A DNA stretch of 64,000 bases from JAUVZL01 sp965603515 (GCA_965603515.1 CBFDDH010000008.1:3823-67822); one strand, 5' to 3'. Positions 41,402 to 49,175 are shown, counted from the first letter of the stretch. Notes: generated by a model from the sequence alone, not told the origin. Numbers and translations: made by a program.

Positions 41402-41495
41402 AACCCCGTAGAACTTCGTTTTAAGGAGCAGGCATAAGGGGAGTCGGATAAGGACAACAAACGTCATAAGTTCAAGGGTCATCATTTTTAGAAAT

Positions 41496-41583
41496 CCTCA
41501 CCCCACCCCTCTCCCTTATAAAGGGAGAGGTTGTATTAATTGGTCACGTTCCTCTCCTCTCTGAGGAGAGGACAAAGGTGAGG
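41496..41583. repeat. CT/GA-rich double hairpin element
   Basis: Outer arms CCTCACC/GGTGAGG (41496-41502, 41577-41583) enclose two hairpins: CCTCTCCCTT/AAGGGAGAGG (41508-41530) and CCTCTCCTC/GAGGAGAGG (41551-41571). The hairpin at 44594-44628 has related sequence. Confidence 0.65.
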
Positions 41584-41644
41584 AGTTCCTTTGATAAATT
41601 CAAGATCAAGGGATAAAGATGTGTCCAAGTTTCTATCTAAATAG

Positions 41645-41672
41645 TTGATTTTCTTCTTTTTCAGGATATAAT
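41645..41672 (+). promoter_or_regulatory. sigma-70-type promoter, leaderless arrangement
   Basis: TTGATT (41645-41650), 16 bp spacer, TATAAT (41667-41672). ATG 41679 begins 7 bp after the -10 box and no ribosome site is present, so a leaderless mRNA is expected. Confidence 0.7.
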
Positions 41673-41678
41673 ATATTT

Positions 41679-41891
41679 ATGAAGATAAAGAAAGATACTT
41701 CAGTTGAAGATGTGCTAATGAGGTATCCATCACTCTCCAAGACTTTTATTGAAATAGGCTTACCATGCCAAGTCTGCGGCCAGGTATTTTGGGGTTCTAT
41801 TGAAGAACTGGTACACCAGAATAATGTTGATGTTCAGAATGTTGTTGATAAACTAAATGAAAGAAGACGGGAACTCCATGAAAAACTATAG
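41679..41891 (+). CDS. DUF1858-family protein
   Basis: The protein has 70 residues: KDTSVEDVLMRYPSLSKTFIEIGLPCQVC followed by GSIEELVHQNNVDVQNVVDKLNE. This is a stand-alone DUF1858 (ScdA N-terminal-like) domain with the usual CxxC (LPCQVCG). It may bind metal or take part in redox regulation; the function is not known. It overlaps the next gene by 14 bp and is the first gene of a four-gene run. Confidence 0.87.
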   Translation: MKIKKDTSVEDVLMRYPSLSKTFIEIGLPCQVCGQVFWGSIEELVHQNNVDVQNVVDKLNERRRELHEKL

Positions 41892-42741
41892 ATTTTGTCC
41901 AATATGTAAATGTGTTTTATCAAAAACAAAGGAAAACCTGCATCTACGCCTTTCTTGCAAGCAATGTGGCTGGGTGTACTATTTTAATCCTTTACCTAGC
42001 GTTGCGGCATTTGTACATGATGACAAGAATAGAATTCTGCTAATAAAACGAGGTATTGCTCCAGGACGCGGTAAATGGGCTCTTCCCACTGGATTTGTTG
42101 AACAGAATGAACTCCCGGAACAAGCAGTAATCCGTGAACTAGAAGAAGAGACAAATATCAAAGGCAAAGTACTAAACCTGATCGGTGTTTATACTGAGAA
42201 AACCAAGGTCTATGGCAGTATTATACTCATCGGTTACAAGGTTCGCTCTATTGGTAACAAACCAAAACCAGGATCTGACGTTGTGGACGCTAAATTCTTT
42301 CCAACCAGCAAATTACCTCCAATAGCATTTACGAGCCATCGTTCATTGATCCACGATGGATTAATGACGCACAATAGTACAGTCTTTGTTCAGGTTCTAA
42401 AATCAAAGATCACTGAAGCAAAAGTCACACATACCCGATTGTTCTACAAAGGTAGTATGGGTATTGATAGTAAAATAATGAAAGCGGCAAACTTTTTGCC
42501 TGGCGAAAAAGTACAAGTTCTAAACTACAATAACGGCGAACGTTTAGAAACGTATACGATCGAGGAGAAACCTGGTTCAGGACGGTTTATCCTATATGGT
42601 CCGGCCTCAAAAAAGGGTAACGTAGGCGACAGACTCTGCTTATTATCCTATCAAACTGTTTCCCAAGAACAAGCCAAAATTTTAAAACCAACAATTGTAA
42701 TCCTTAATAAAAGGAACCAAATAAAACGAAGACCTACATAG
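41878..42741 (+). CDS. NUDIX hydrolase fused to aspartate 1-decarboxylase (PanD)
   Basis: The protein has 287 residues from ATG 41878. It has an N-terminal zinc ribbon (FCPIC, then CKQCGW), a NUDIX domain with the complete box from Gly72 (GFVEQNELPEQAVIRELEEE), then from ~residue 168 a full PanD domain: VQVLKSKITEAKVTHTRLFY, self-cleavage site Gly192-Ser193 in YKGSMGID, NGERLETY, and SGRFILYGPASKKGNVGD. PanD makes beta-alanine for pantothenate/CoA; its pyruvoyl group arises by cleavage before Ser193, which would split this chain. NUDIX enzymes of this type act on nucleotides such as NAD/ADP-ribose or CoA. The two are normally separate proteins. Confidence 0.88.
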   Translation: MKNYRFCPICKCVLSKTKENLHLRLSCKQCGWVYYFNPLPSVAAFVHDDKNRILLIKRGIAPGRGKWALPTGFVEQNELPEQAVIRELEEETNIKGKVLNLIGVYTEKTKVYGSIILIGYKVRSIGNKPKPGSDVVDAKFFPTSKLPPIAFTSHRSLIHDGLMTHNSTVFVQVLKSKITEAKVTHTRLFYKGSMGIDSKIMKAANFLPGEKVQVLNYNNGERLETYTIEEKPGSGRFILYGPASKKGNVGDRLCLLSYQTVSQEQAKILKPTIVILNKRNQIKRRPT

Positions 42742-43577
42742 AATGTATCCCCTGTTTTTTTAAACAAGCCCTCAGCGCGGCAAGAATTGCCAAACTTGAC
42801 GAGCACAAGATCAAGGAAATCTTTGATCATATCGCATCTTTACTTCCGAATATATCAATGACTACAACACCACCAGAAATGGGTATGCTTATCTATAAAG
42901 CGATATACCAAACCGCTGATATCGCTGACCCTTTCAAAGAAATAAAACAACAGTGTACAGCGCAACTTATGTCCCGCTATGATGAATTCAAAAAGCAGAT
43001 AGTCACATCAGAAGACCCTCTTTATACTGCTTTGAAATTCTCTTGTCTTGGTAATGCAATCGATTTTGGCGCGAACCCTGACTTCGATATTGCAAAAGAT
43101 TTGGAAGACCTTCTTGATAAGGATTTTAATGTCTGTAAATACGATGAATTCACAAGTGTTCTCAAGACCGCTTCCAATATCCTCTTTATCGCTGACAATG
43201 CAGGAGAAACAGTATTTGACAGGCTGCTCATTGAACAGCTTGGTAAACCTGTGGAGTATGCCGTACGCAGCAAACCGATCATAAACGACGCAACAATTGA
43301 AGATGCACTAAGCTCTGGTATTGATAAAGTCGCTCACATAATGTCCTCTGGCTGTGATGCACCCGGAACTATCTTAAAACTGTGCTCTGAAGAATTCAAA
43401 CGAATTTTCAATGCTGCGGACATGATAATCAGCAAAGGTCAAGGTAATTATGAAACGCTGTCTGACCAAAAGCGTTCGATTTTCTTTCTTCTAAAGATAA
43501 AATGTCCGGTTATTGCCAGGGACATAGACATTGCTTGCGGGTCTATAGTTCTAGTGGAAAGCAAATATGGAAACTAA
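42726..43577 (+). CDS. DUF89-family protein (metal-dependent phosphatase type), non-ATG start
   Basis: The frame is open from 42711 and the protein homology starts well before the first ATG (42858): KTYIECIPCFFKQALSAARI is the standard DUF89 N-terminus, usually MKTYxxCIPC. The codon in place of the initiator is ACG at 42726, with AAAAGGAA ~10 bp upstream, giving 283 residues. Conserved later motifs include SPPEMG-like TTPPEMG, ALKFSCLGNAIDFG, LFIADNAGETVFDRLLIE, and SKGQGNYETL. DUF89 proteins are damage-control phosphatases acting on sugar phosphates or CoA precursors; several archaeal/bacterial members are linked to CoA metabolism, which would suit the neighbouring PanD domain. ACG may be a real weak start or a base error. 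Confidence 0.85.
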   Translation, partial: TKTYIECIPCFFKQALSAARIAKLDEHKIKEIFDHIASLLPNISMTTTPPEMGMLIYKAIYQTADIADPFKEIKQQCTAQLMSRYDEFKKQIVTSEDPLYTALKFSCLGNAIDFGANPDFDIAKDLEDLLDKDFNVCKYDEFTSVLKTASNILFIADNAGETVFDRLLIEQLGKPVEYAVRSKPIINDATIEDALSSGIDKVAHIMSSGCDAPGTILKLCSEEFKRIFNAADMIISKGQGNYETLSDQKRSIFFLLKIKCPVIARDIDIACGSIVLVESKYGN

Positions 43578-44493
43578 GTACACCTATGGACCAGTGCCAT
43601 CCAGGCGACTCGGGTTCTCGCTTGGTATTGATCTTATTCCTTTTAAGAACTGCAGTTTTGACTGTATATATTGCCAACTAGGTAAAACAACAAACAAAAC
43701 AATTAAACGAAAAGAATACCTGCCCACTGAGGAAATACTGAAAGGAGTAGAAGAAATATTAAAAAACAACGACCGTATTGATTACTTGACCTTTTCAGGT
43801 TCAGGAGAACCAACCTTACACTCAAAAATCGGTTATCTAATAACTGAACTGAAGAAAATAACTGAAATACCGGTCGCTGTCTTGACAAACAGCTCACTAC
43901 TCTTTATGCCTGATGTACAGGAAGAATTGTCTAATGCAGACGTAGTACTACCAACTCTATGTGGAACAACACAGGAAATCTTCAATAAGATAAATAGACC
44001 TGTTCCAATTATTAATATTGAAAAAGTGATACGCGGCTTGATTAATTTTCGGCAACTCTACAAAGGACGAATCTGGCTTGAGATCATGCTTATTAAGGAT
44101 ATGAATGATGAACAATTGAATTTAGATAAACTAAAAATGGTAGTAGAAAAAATCGCTCCGGATAGAATACATCTCAATACTGTGGCAAGACCACCAAGTG
44201 AGAAATATGCTCTTCCTCTTTCAATAAAAGAACTGCAAAAAATAGAAAAATTATTTGGCGATAATGCAGAAATAATCGCAAGTTTCAAAGCAAAAAGAGG
44301 ATCCGTCTATCTCCTTGATACAGAAAGAACAATTCTTGAGGTAGTAAAGAGGAGACCAGTAACGCTTGATGATATCTGCAGTGTAACAAGTCTTCATAGA
44401 AATGAAGTATTGAAATATCTGGATCAACTACATCGAGCAAAAAAAGTAAAACTAACTGAACACGATAACCGCAATTATTATGAGATTCTCTAA
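43567..44493 (+). CDS. radical SAM protein with C-terminal winged helix
   Basis: The protein has 308 residues. It starts YGPVPSRRLGFSLGIDLIP, and cysteines C29-x3-C33-x2-C36 bind the [4Fe-4S] cluster. LTFSGSGEPTLH is the second family motif. It belongs to the COG0731 group (TYW1-like fold, function in most bacteria unknown). The last ~60 residues form a small winged helix (VVKRRPVTLDDICSVTSLHRNEVLKYLDQL). It overlaps the DUF89 gene by 11 bp. Confidence 0.92.
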   Translation: METKYTYGPVPSRRLGFSLGIDLIPFKNCSFDCIYCQLGKTTNKTIKRKEYLPTEEILKGVEEILKNNDRIDYLTFSGSGEPTLHSKIGYLITELKKITEIPVAVLTNSSLLFMPDVQEELSNADVVLPTLCGTTQEIFNKINRPVPIINIEKVIRGLINFRQLYKGRIWLEIMLIKDMNDEQLNLDKLKMVVEKIAPDRIHLNTVARPPSEKYALPLSIKELQKIEKLFGDNAEIIASFKAKRGSVYLLDTERTILEVVKRRPVTLDDICSVTSLHRNEVLKYLDQLHRAKKVKLTEHDNRNYYEIL

Positions 44494-44593
44494 CCTAATA
44501 TCCCTCTCTTCCTTGATGGAATTGCATCTTTCGATTTTTCTATCACTTCCAGAGAGAGCTTTCTCCCATTTCCCTTCCAGGAAGAGCATCTTT

Positions 44594-44628
44594 CCATTCC
44601 CCTCTCCCTCTCAGGGAGAGGGGAATGG
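44594..44628. repeat. perfect 16 bp stem hairpin
   Basis: CCATTCCCCTCTCCCT, loop CTC, AGGGAGAGGGGAATGG: a perfect 16 bp inverted repeat in the gap after the radical SAM gene. It lacks a T run on either side. Sequence is related to 41496-41583. The rest of 44494-44663 shows no gene. Confidence 0.75.
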
Positions 44629-44663
44629 TGAGGGTAAGGGATGAGGGTTTATATGGAGGTCTA

Positions 44664-45176
44664 ATGCTTGAACCAAAGGATCTAGGCAAAGAACAATTAC
44701 TTGAACTATTGCAAGATGCTGCAAAAAACTGGCTTGCCCATGATGGCTTATGGTTTCAACAAGTTGAAAACAAATGCGACATGGCCACGGCTATTGAACT
44801 TGACGCAAACGCCTGGAAGCAATTTACTCAAATCGAAGCAAAACGCATAATGAAAAGACTCCATATACTACCTGGCGGAGGTATCCCGGCACTGATTCAG
44901 TCCCTGGCATTCCGGCTGTACGCCTTTATCAATATCCAGGAAGTATCCGAAGTAACAGACAAACGGTGCATATTTCGTATGGTTAATTGCCGTGTCCAGT
45001 CAGCACGAAAAAGAAAGGGGCTGCCTGATTTTCCATGCAAACCAGTGGGTGTGATTGAATATGAATATTTCGCAAGAACGATCGACCCACGCATTAAAAC
45101 ACGCTGCATTGCATGTCCGCCCGACCCCCACCCTGAAGATTTCTACTGTTCCTGGGAATTCACGATCAAAGACTGA
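44664..45176 (+). CDS. DUF6125-like cytosolic protein, unknown function
   Basis: The protein has 170 residues from ATG 44664, with TGGAGGT 6 bp upstream; the longer frame from 44625 starts inside the repeat tail. NWLAHDGLWFQQVENKCDMATAIELDANAW and later CIACPPDPHPEDFYCSWEF with three C-terminal cysteines are the recognisable features, as in proteins annotated DUF6125. The cysteines may bind metal or a cluster. It converges with the MGMT gene, with a small ACCAC/GTGGT hairpin between. Confidence 0.8.
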   Translation: MLEPKDLGKEQLLELLQDAAKNWLAHDGLWFQQVENKCDMATAIELDANAWKQFTQIEAKRIMKRLHILPGGGIPALIQSLAFRLYAFINIQEVSEVTDKRCIFRMVNCRVQSARKRKGLPDFPCKPVGVIEYEYFARTIDPRIKTRCIACPPDPHPEDFYCSWEFTIKD

Positions 45177-45277
45177 TAAAAGAAATACATTATAGATACC
45201 ACCTGCGTGGTGATTACATATTGTATTAGCGGTTCCCCACCCTTTTAATGAAGTATTGGAAAAAACAACCTCACACG

Positions 45278-45853
45278 TTACCAAACCTTATCCATTACGA
45301 CCCTACCCTTCTTATCAAACCTCACGCCCTCGAGTTCTAGAAGTTTTCTTTTCAATTTTAAGCCTCCACCAAAGCCTCCGAGAGAACCATCTGATCTAAT
45401 TGTCCGATGGCACGGAATAATAATAGGAAACGGATTCCTGGCCAACGCCGTACCTACAGCACGTGCTGCACCAGGATGCCCCAACTTGTGAGCCAAGCTT
45501 CCATAAGTACTCACCTGACCATATGGAATCTGTCTTTCGAGTAATAGGACTTTCTTTTGAAAATCATAAAGTTGTTCCAGAGCAATATTATCTAAAGGAA
45601 AACATATAGGCTCTCCTTTAAAATATTGTTGAAATCTTGAGCAAATATTATCAATAATAGAAACCCTGCTAAGTATAATATCCGGATAGATCTTTTTAAT
45701 AACTTGTTTCATCCTATCCCCTGGCTTTGGCAGAAGAACACGGATAATCTTTGCAGTTCTGTTTTCTGACTTCCACACAATCCCTATCTCACCGAATTTG
45801 GATTGCACGACCCTATAAGAAAAATGTCTCAACGTAGTTTTATTCCTATTCAT
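45278..45853 (-). CDS. ogt: methylated-DNA--protein-cysteine methyltransferase
   Basis: The protein has 191 residues. The acceptor Cys148 lies in IIIPCHRTI, preceded by the HTH ERQIPYGQVSTYGSLAHKLGHPGAARAVGTAL and followed by GSLGGFGGGLKLKRKLLELEG. It removes alkyl groups from O6-alkylguanine in a suicide reaction. It is preceded by a 10-codon frame whose stop overlaps its ATG (ATGA), and by a clear promoter. Confidence 0.95.
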   Translation of the reverse strand: MNRNKTTLRHFSYRVVQSKFGEIGIVWKSENRTAKIIRVLLPKPGDRMKQVIKKIYPDIILSRVSIIDNICSRFQQYFKGEPICFPLDNIALEQLYDFQKKVLLLERQIPYGQVSTYGSLAHKLGHPGAARAVGTALARNPFPIIIPCHRTIRSDGSLGGFGGGLKLKRKLLELEGVRFDKKGRVVMDKVW

Positions 45854-45882
45854 TCTTTACCTGACGACATCCAATTTTTCAC
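45850..45882 (-). CDS. 10-codon leader frame coupled to the MGMT gene
   Basis: On the minus strand, GTG (45882-45880) has AAGGAGG 5 bp upstream and encodes VKNWMSSGKE, stopping at TGA that overlaps the MGMT ATG. MGMT itself has no good ribosome site, so ribosomes would reach it by reinitiation after this mini-frame. Confidence 0.5.
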   Translation of the reverse strand: MKNWMSSGKE

Positions 45883-45903
45883 TGCATCCTCCTTGCATTT
45901 TTG

Positions 45904-45931
45904 ATTGTATAAATTGCGTGCAGTATGTCAA
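45904..45931 (-). promoter_or_regulatory. sigma-70-type promoter of the MGMT gene
   Basis: On the minus strand: TTGACA (45931-45926), 16 bp spacer, TACAAT (45909-45904). Transcription would begin just before the ribosome site of the 10-codon leader frame. Confidence 0.7.
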
Positions 45932-46005
45932 GCGTATTGCATTCCCAGATTAAACCCTGATTATTACTGTTCGAGCTTGTTGTAAATCTCGAGCATGGCG
46001 AGAGA

Positions 46006-46084
46006 CCCCGTTAGAACTTGCCATAGAATTTTATGTCCAGTAGATCAATGAATTAGAATATACGGATATTTGGTTCTAACGGGG
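46006..46084. repeat. inverted-repeat element with CCCCGTTA ends, copy 2
   Basis: CCCCGTTAGAAC (46006-46017) and GTTCTAACGGGG (46073-46084) are perfect 12 bp inverted repeats around 55 bp of AT-rich DNA. The terminal octamer is shared with 5986-6087, and CCCCGTTAGA also occurs within the arm at 2192-2241. Confidence 0.6.
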
Positions 46085-46119
46085 CTTGTCGAGAACTACC
46101 TCAATGCGGATTTATGATA

Positions 46120-46147
46120 TTGACATCGAACACACGTTTTGTATATT
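46120..46147 (+). promoter_or_regulatory. sigma-70-type promoter of the lipoprotein gene
   Basis: TTGACA (46120-46125), 16 bp spacer, TATATT (46142-46147). The leader to ATG 46163 is short (~9 nt). Its position rules out the in-frame TTG at 46139 as the start. Confidence 0.7.
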
Positions 46148-46162
46148 CACATAAGGCAGAAG

Positions 46163-47011
46163 ATGATAAATACGAGGATTGATTATAAACCATTATTTAT
46201 AACATGCGCATTAATTACATTGTTGACATTATCCAGTTGTACAAAAGAACCTGAAAGCGCTCTGGAAGAACCAGGAGATGTTTTCTTCCAAGACGATTTT
46301 GAAGACGGCAACTATGATGACTGGTTTGATGCATACGGCCCTCCTGAAGTTATTGACAATACTCAGACTGCACATTCAGGCGCCAAAGCGCTGAGATGTA
46401 CTGCTGTTTATAATGATGGTAATTCTTCTACCGCGAGTATAAAATACTGGTTTCATCCTGGCTATGATAAAGTCTATTTTCGCTGGTACTGCAAATTTGA
46501 TTCAACTTTTGACCAGGGCTGGGGCATGCACTTCTGTTCTCTATACGCGGTCGAAGGCGATAATAAATGGAATCAAATGGGACAGGCTGGCATCAAACCT
46601 GACGGCGATGATAGATTCGGTTCTGGTTTTGAGCCCTGGAGTAATTGGGAAACCCTGATTCCCCCCGGAAGGATGCAGTTTTATGCGTATTGGCATGAAA
46701 TGCTTCCAGATAATCAAGGTAATTTTTGGGGGAATGTATTTTGTCCTGATACAGTTATCATTCCACAAAGAGGTCGCTGGTATTGTATGGAAATAATGAT
46801 AAAAGCAAATGATGCAGGACACGACAATGGTGAAATAGCTGCCTGGATCGATGGCGAGCTTTACATGCACGTTACTGGTTTTAACTGGAGAACAACGAAC
46901 GAATTAAAGATAAAACGAATTAGTCTGGGAATCTATATCCATAATAATCTAAAAGACAATATCTGCTGGTTTGATGATGTTGTCTTAAGCACCGGATATA
47001 TCGGTCCGTAA
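46163..47011 (+). CDS. secreted lipoprotein with lectin/lyase-like fold, unknown function
   Basis: The protein has 282 residues from ATG 46163. A signal peptide ends in the lipobox LSSC, so it is likely a lipoprotein. The mature part begins with an acidic linker and FFQDDFEDGNYDDWFDAYG, and ends in IDGELYMHVTGFNW and DNICWFDDVVLSTGYIGP. This end is typical of concanavalin-like jelly-roll proteins, including some polysaccharide lyases. No catalytic set could be identified, so carbohydrate binding or cleavage is only a suggestion. Confidence 0.8.
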   Translation: MINTRIDYKPLFITCALITLLTLSSCTKEPESALEEPGDVFFQDDFEDGNYDDWFDAYGPPEVIDNTQTAHSGAKALRCTAVYNDGNSSTASIKYWFHPGYDKVYFRWYCKFDSTFDQGWGMHFCSLYAVEGDNKWNQMGQAGIKPDGDDRFGSGFEPWSNWETLIPPGRMQFYAYWHEMLPDNQGNFWGNVFCPDTVIIPQRGRWYCMEIMIKANDAGHDNGEIAAWIDGELYMHVTGFNWRTTNELKIKRISLGIYIHNNLKDNICWFDDVVLSTGYIGP

Positions 47012-47018
47012 GAATAGA

Positions 47019-47789
47019 TCAGTCTTTCCTTACTACAAAAATCTGCTCACCCGAATGATAATTATACGGTGATTTATCGAAATCTCCAAATACATTCTCG
47101 ACTTTGAAGCCATACTTTTCCAAAAGTAATTCTGCTTCGTATCTGAAAAGATACGAAAGTTCAAAAGACCAGATCTCTTCATGAGATTTGCCATTCTTAT
47201 CTGTCCATTCATAAAACCTGTTTTCTTTCAAAGTTTGATTTGCTAAATCAAATTCGTCTTCACACCGGCGATTAATATAGAGATTATCCTCCTTATTATA
47301 GAACTTATCCAGGTTCAGACTTCGCTTAACCTGAGCAAGGATATCGTGTCGCGGTGCAAAAAGGTCGAGAATAAATAAACCATTATCTTCAAGATGTCTA
47401 TTCACACATTCCAGACACGCCCCTTGATCTTGTTTTGTTAGAAGGCACTGAAACGAACGGAAAGCAATATATATCATTGAGAACTTTTTCTTTAGATAAA
47501 ACTGCTTCATATCTCCTTGAACTATCTCAATATTTTCTTTTATGCTTTTATCCAATTTCACAGTTTTCCCCCTGGCGATATTGAGCATTTCCTCAGATAT
47601 ATCCATTCCAGTAAGTTGTATTCCCTCATGTGCAATCGGTATTAAAACCCGACCTGTACCGCACGCGAGTTCAAGCACGTTTCCCCCACACTTCTTCGCG
47701 TACTCCACGTAAAAAGGGATATCTTTAACAAAATCCTCCTGTTCATAATCATAAAATCTTGCTATTCTATCAAAAACCCTTTCACCCAT
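47019..47789 (-). CDS. class I SAM-dependent methyltransferase
   Basis: The protein has 256 residues. SAM motif I is VLELACGTGRVLIPIA, with motif II GMDISEEMLNIA and VQGDMKQFYL. The substrate is unknown. AGGAGGTGAT is 5 bp before the ATG. It lies downstream of an ArsR-type repressor gene, with a 20 bp palindrome in the 113 bp gap; this suggests joint regulation. Confidence 0.92.
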   Translation of the reverse strand: MGERVFDRIARFYDYEQEDFVKDIPFYVEYAKKCGGNVLELACGTGRVLIPIAHEGIQLTGMDISEEMLNIARGKTVKLDKSIKENIEIVQGDMKQFYLKKKFSMIYIAFRSFQCLLTKQDQGACLECVNRHLEDNGLFILDLFAPRHDILAQVKRSLNLDKFYNKEDNLYINRRCEDEFDLANQTLKENRFYEWTDKNGKSHEEIWSFELSYLFRYEAELLLEKYGFKVENVFGDFDKSPYNYHSGEQIFVVRKD

Positions 47790-47861
47790 AAATCACCTCC
47801 TCATCGACCCTCTTTATTCTACAGAGATGCCGCTCACCTCAAATTTGTTTATCAACATGGC

Positions 47862-47899
47862 AACATGTTAACATTTTAGCATTCTAACATGTTAGAATG
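47862..47899. promoter_or_regulatory. 20 bp perfect palindrome plus half copy, candidate operator or terminator
   Basis: CATTCTAACATGTTAGAATG (47880-47899) is a perfect palindrome; AACATGTTA recurs at 47862-47870. It lies between the ArsR-type gene and the methyltransferase gene, both on the minus strand. It could be the repressor's operator or an attenuating hairpin. Confidence 0.5.
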
Positions 47900-47902
47900 G
47901 GA

Positions 47903-48241
47903 TTAAGTTTCACTATGGATGCCTTTTAGTGACCGGTTGACGAATTTGGTAAGTGATTTCATAAGACCCTTTAGCTCATTTTCATATTTTATCCAGTAGT
48001 TGACCCCGTCATCTTTTGTTTCGTATCGTACAATTTCTAAACTTTTCAGCTTTGATAAATGGTAGCATGTTGTTGTCTTTGAACGATGGATAAACCTAGC
48101 TATTTCAGATAACGTCAGAGTTCCTTTTTTCAACAATAAACTGATAATCGCAAATTTGGCTGGTTCACCCAATGCTCGTGCGACACGAGATTCTCGATAG
48201 AGAATCTCCTTCATTGGCCTTTTCTGTACTATTCTGTTCAT
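47903..48241 (-). CDS. ArsR-family winged-helix repressor
   Basis: The protein has 112 residues. ALGEPAKFAIISLLLKKGTLTLSEIARFIHRSKTTTCYHLSKLKSLEIV is a full ArsR-type winged helix. No CxC or other metal site is evident, so it may sense a non-metal signal. GGAGGGA is ~8 bp before the ATG, and a TATAAT -10 lies at 48265-48260 (minus) with a weak -35. The gap 48242-48425 shows no other gene. Confidence 0.88.
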   Translation of the reverse strand: MNRIVQKRPMKEILYRESRVARALGEPAKFAIISLLLKKGTLTLSEIARFIHRSKTTTCYHLSKLKSLEIVRYETKDDGVNYWIKYENELKGLMKSLTKFVNRSLKGIHSET

Positions 48242-48425
48242 TTACATCCCTCCATATTTATTATACTGATACGGTTTCAAATAGTTCGTGTCCTATTTTT
48301 TGTTCGAATATCGACAATTTGAAACGGCACTGGTTCTTCTGCTCAAAAGCACTCCTCCTTGTCCTAAATCCCCATATCGATATGTATGTACATTCATACA
48401 ATACATTTATACAATACAGTCATGA

Positions 48426-49175
48426 TCATATCTTCCGCAACATAAAAAAAACTTTGCCGCTGTCGCGTTTCGGTTTGGTCTTTTTTTTCAAACTCTCCCA
48501 ACAACCCAATTCTTTGAAATGTGCCTTCTTAAAGGACTTTCTAATCTCACTCAATCGATAACCTCTTTCCTTGTGCACCTCCACTACTCTGCGCCAATCA
48601 CGAGCATGTTTAATGAAACCGACTATTCTTAAAGTGACGATGTTCCTTTTGAAAATGGACGAACAGATATGAACCTCAAATAGTCTATCAGTATCTTGTA
48701 TAACACAAGGAGAATTGTCCTGCCAATTTACAGAAAGACCATAGATCGTATTCATATCAAATATGAATAAACCGCCATTTTTCAAAACCCTATTCACCTT
48801 GCGAAATACAGTATCGAGTTCTCGTTTAGTCAGTAAATAGTTCATGCTGTCAAACCAGCATGTTACAAGATCAAATTTAGTGCGGATATATAAATGCTGC
48901 ATTTCCTGACGCACGAAATTAATCTTAACCCGAGCTTTAAGTGCTCTCTGTCTAGCATACCGAAGCATGTGTGGCGAAGCATCAACACCCGTTACATTAA
49001 TACCTTTCCTTGCCATTGCCACGGCAAACCGACCATCACCACAGCAGAGGTCTAAAAACATCTTGGGTCGAATGTGAAAACGATTGAACACCTTTGGCAA
49101 ATATTCCACGAGCCGTTCACTGAAATGATAAGGCCCTTTGGTATACAATTCTGCAAACCCTTTATATAATATCAT
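48426..49175 (-). CDS. class I SAM-dependent methyltransferase
   Basis: The protein has 249 residues. Motif I is MFLDLCCGDGRFAVAMA, with VTGVDASPHMLRYAR and LVTCWFDSMNYLL after it. The N-terminus (MILYKGFAELYTKGPYHFSERLVEYLP) matches methyltransferases of unknown small-molecule substrate. It is similar in type but not closely alike to 47019. The C-terminal 90 residues are basic. Confidence 0.9.
   Translation of the reverse strand: MILYKGFAELYTKGPYHFSERLVEYLPKVFNRFHIRPKMFLDLCCGDGRFAVAMARKGINVTGVDASPHMLRYARQRALKARVKINFVRQEMQHLYIRTKFDLVTCWFDSMNYLLTKRELDTVFRKVNRVLKNGGLFIFDMNTIYGLSVNWQDNSPCVIQDTDRLFEVHICSSIFKRNIVTLRIVGFIKHARDWRRVVEVHKERGYRLSEIRKSFKKAHFKELGCWESLKKKTKPKRDSGKVFFMLRKI

Larger units (their letters stand above)
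41160..41678. other. 519 bp divergent gap with promoters and hairpin repeats
   Basis: No gene is supported. In order: minus-strand leader and promoter of the metal operon (41176-41230), a dispersed hairpin repeat (41351-41401), a double-hairpin element (41496-41583) and the plus-strand promoter of the DUF1858 gene (41645-41672). Confidence 0.7.
45883..46162. other. gap between MGMT and lipoprotein genes
   Basis: Holds the minus-strand MGMT promoter, the CCCCGTTA-ended inverted repeat (46006-46084) and a plus-strand promoter (46120-46147). No gene seen beyond the coupled mini-frame. Confidence 0.6.

Noticed and set aside
41496..41583. CRISPR-like array
   Set aside because: Only paired hairpins are seen; there are no regularly spaced direct repeats with unique spacers and no cas genes.
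48172..48561. 129-residue plus-strand frame across the ArsR/methyltransferase gap
   Set aside because: Both ends are antisense to real genes and the middle is promoter DNA; no protein pattern.
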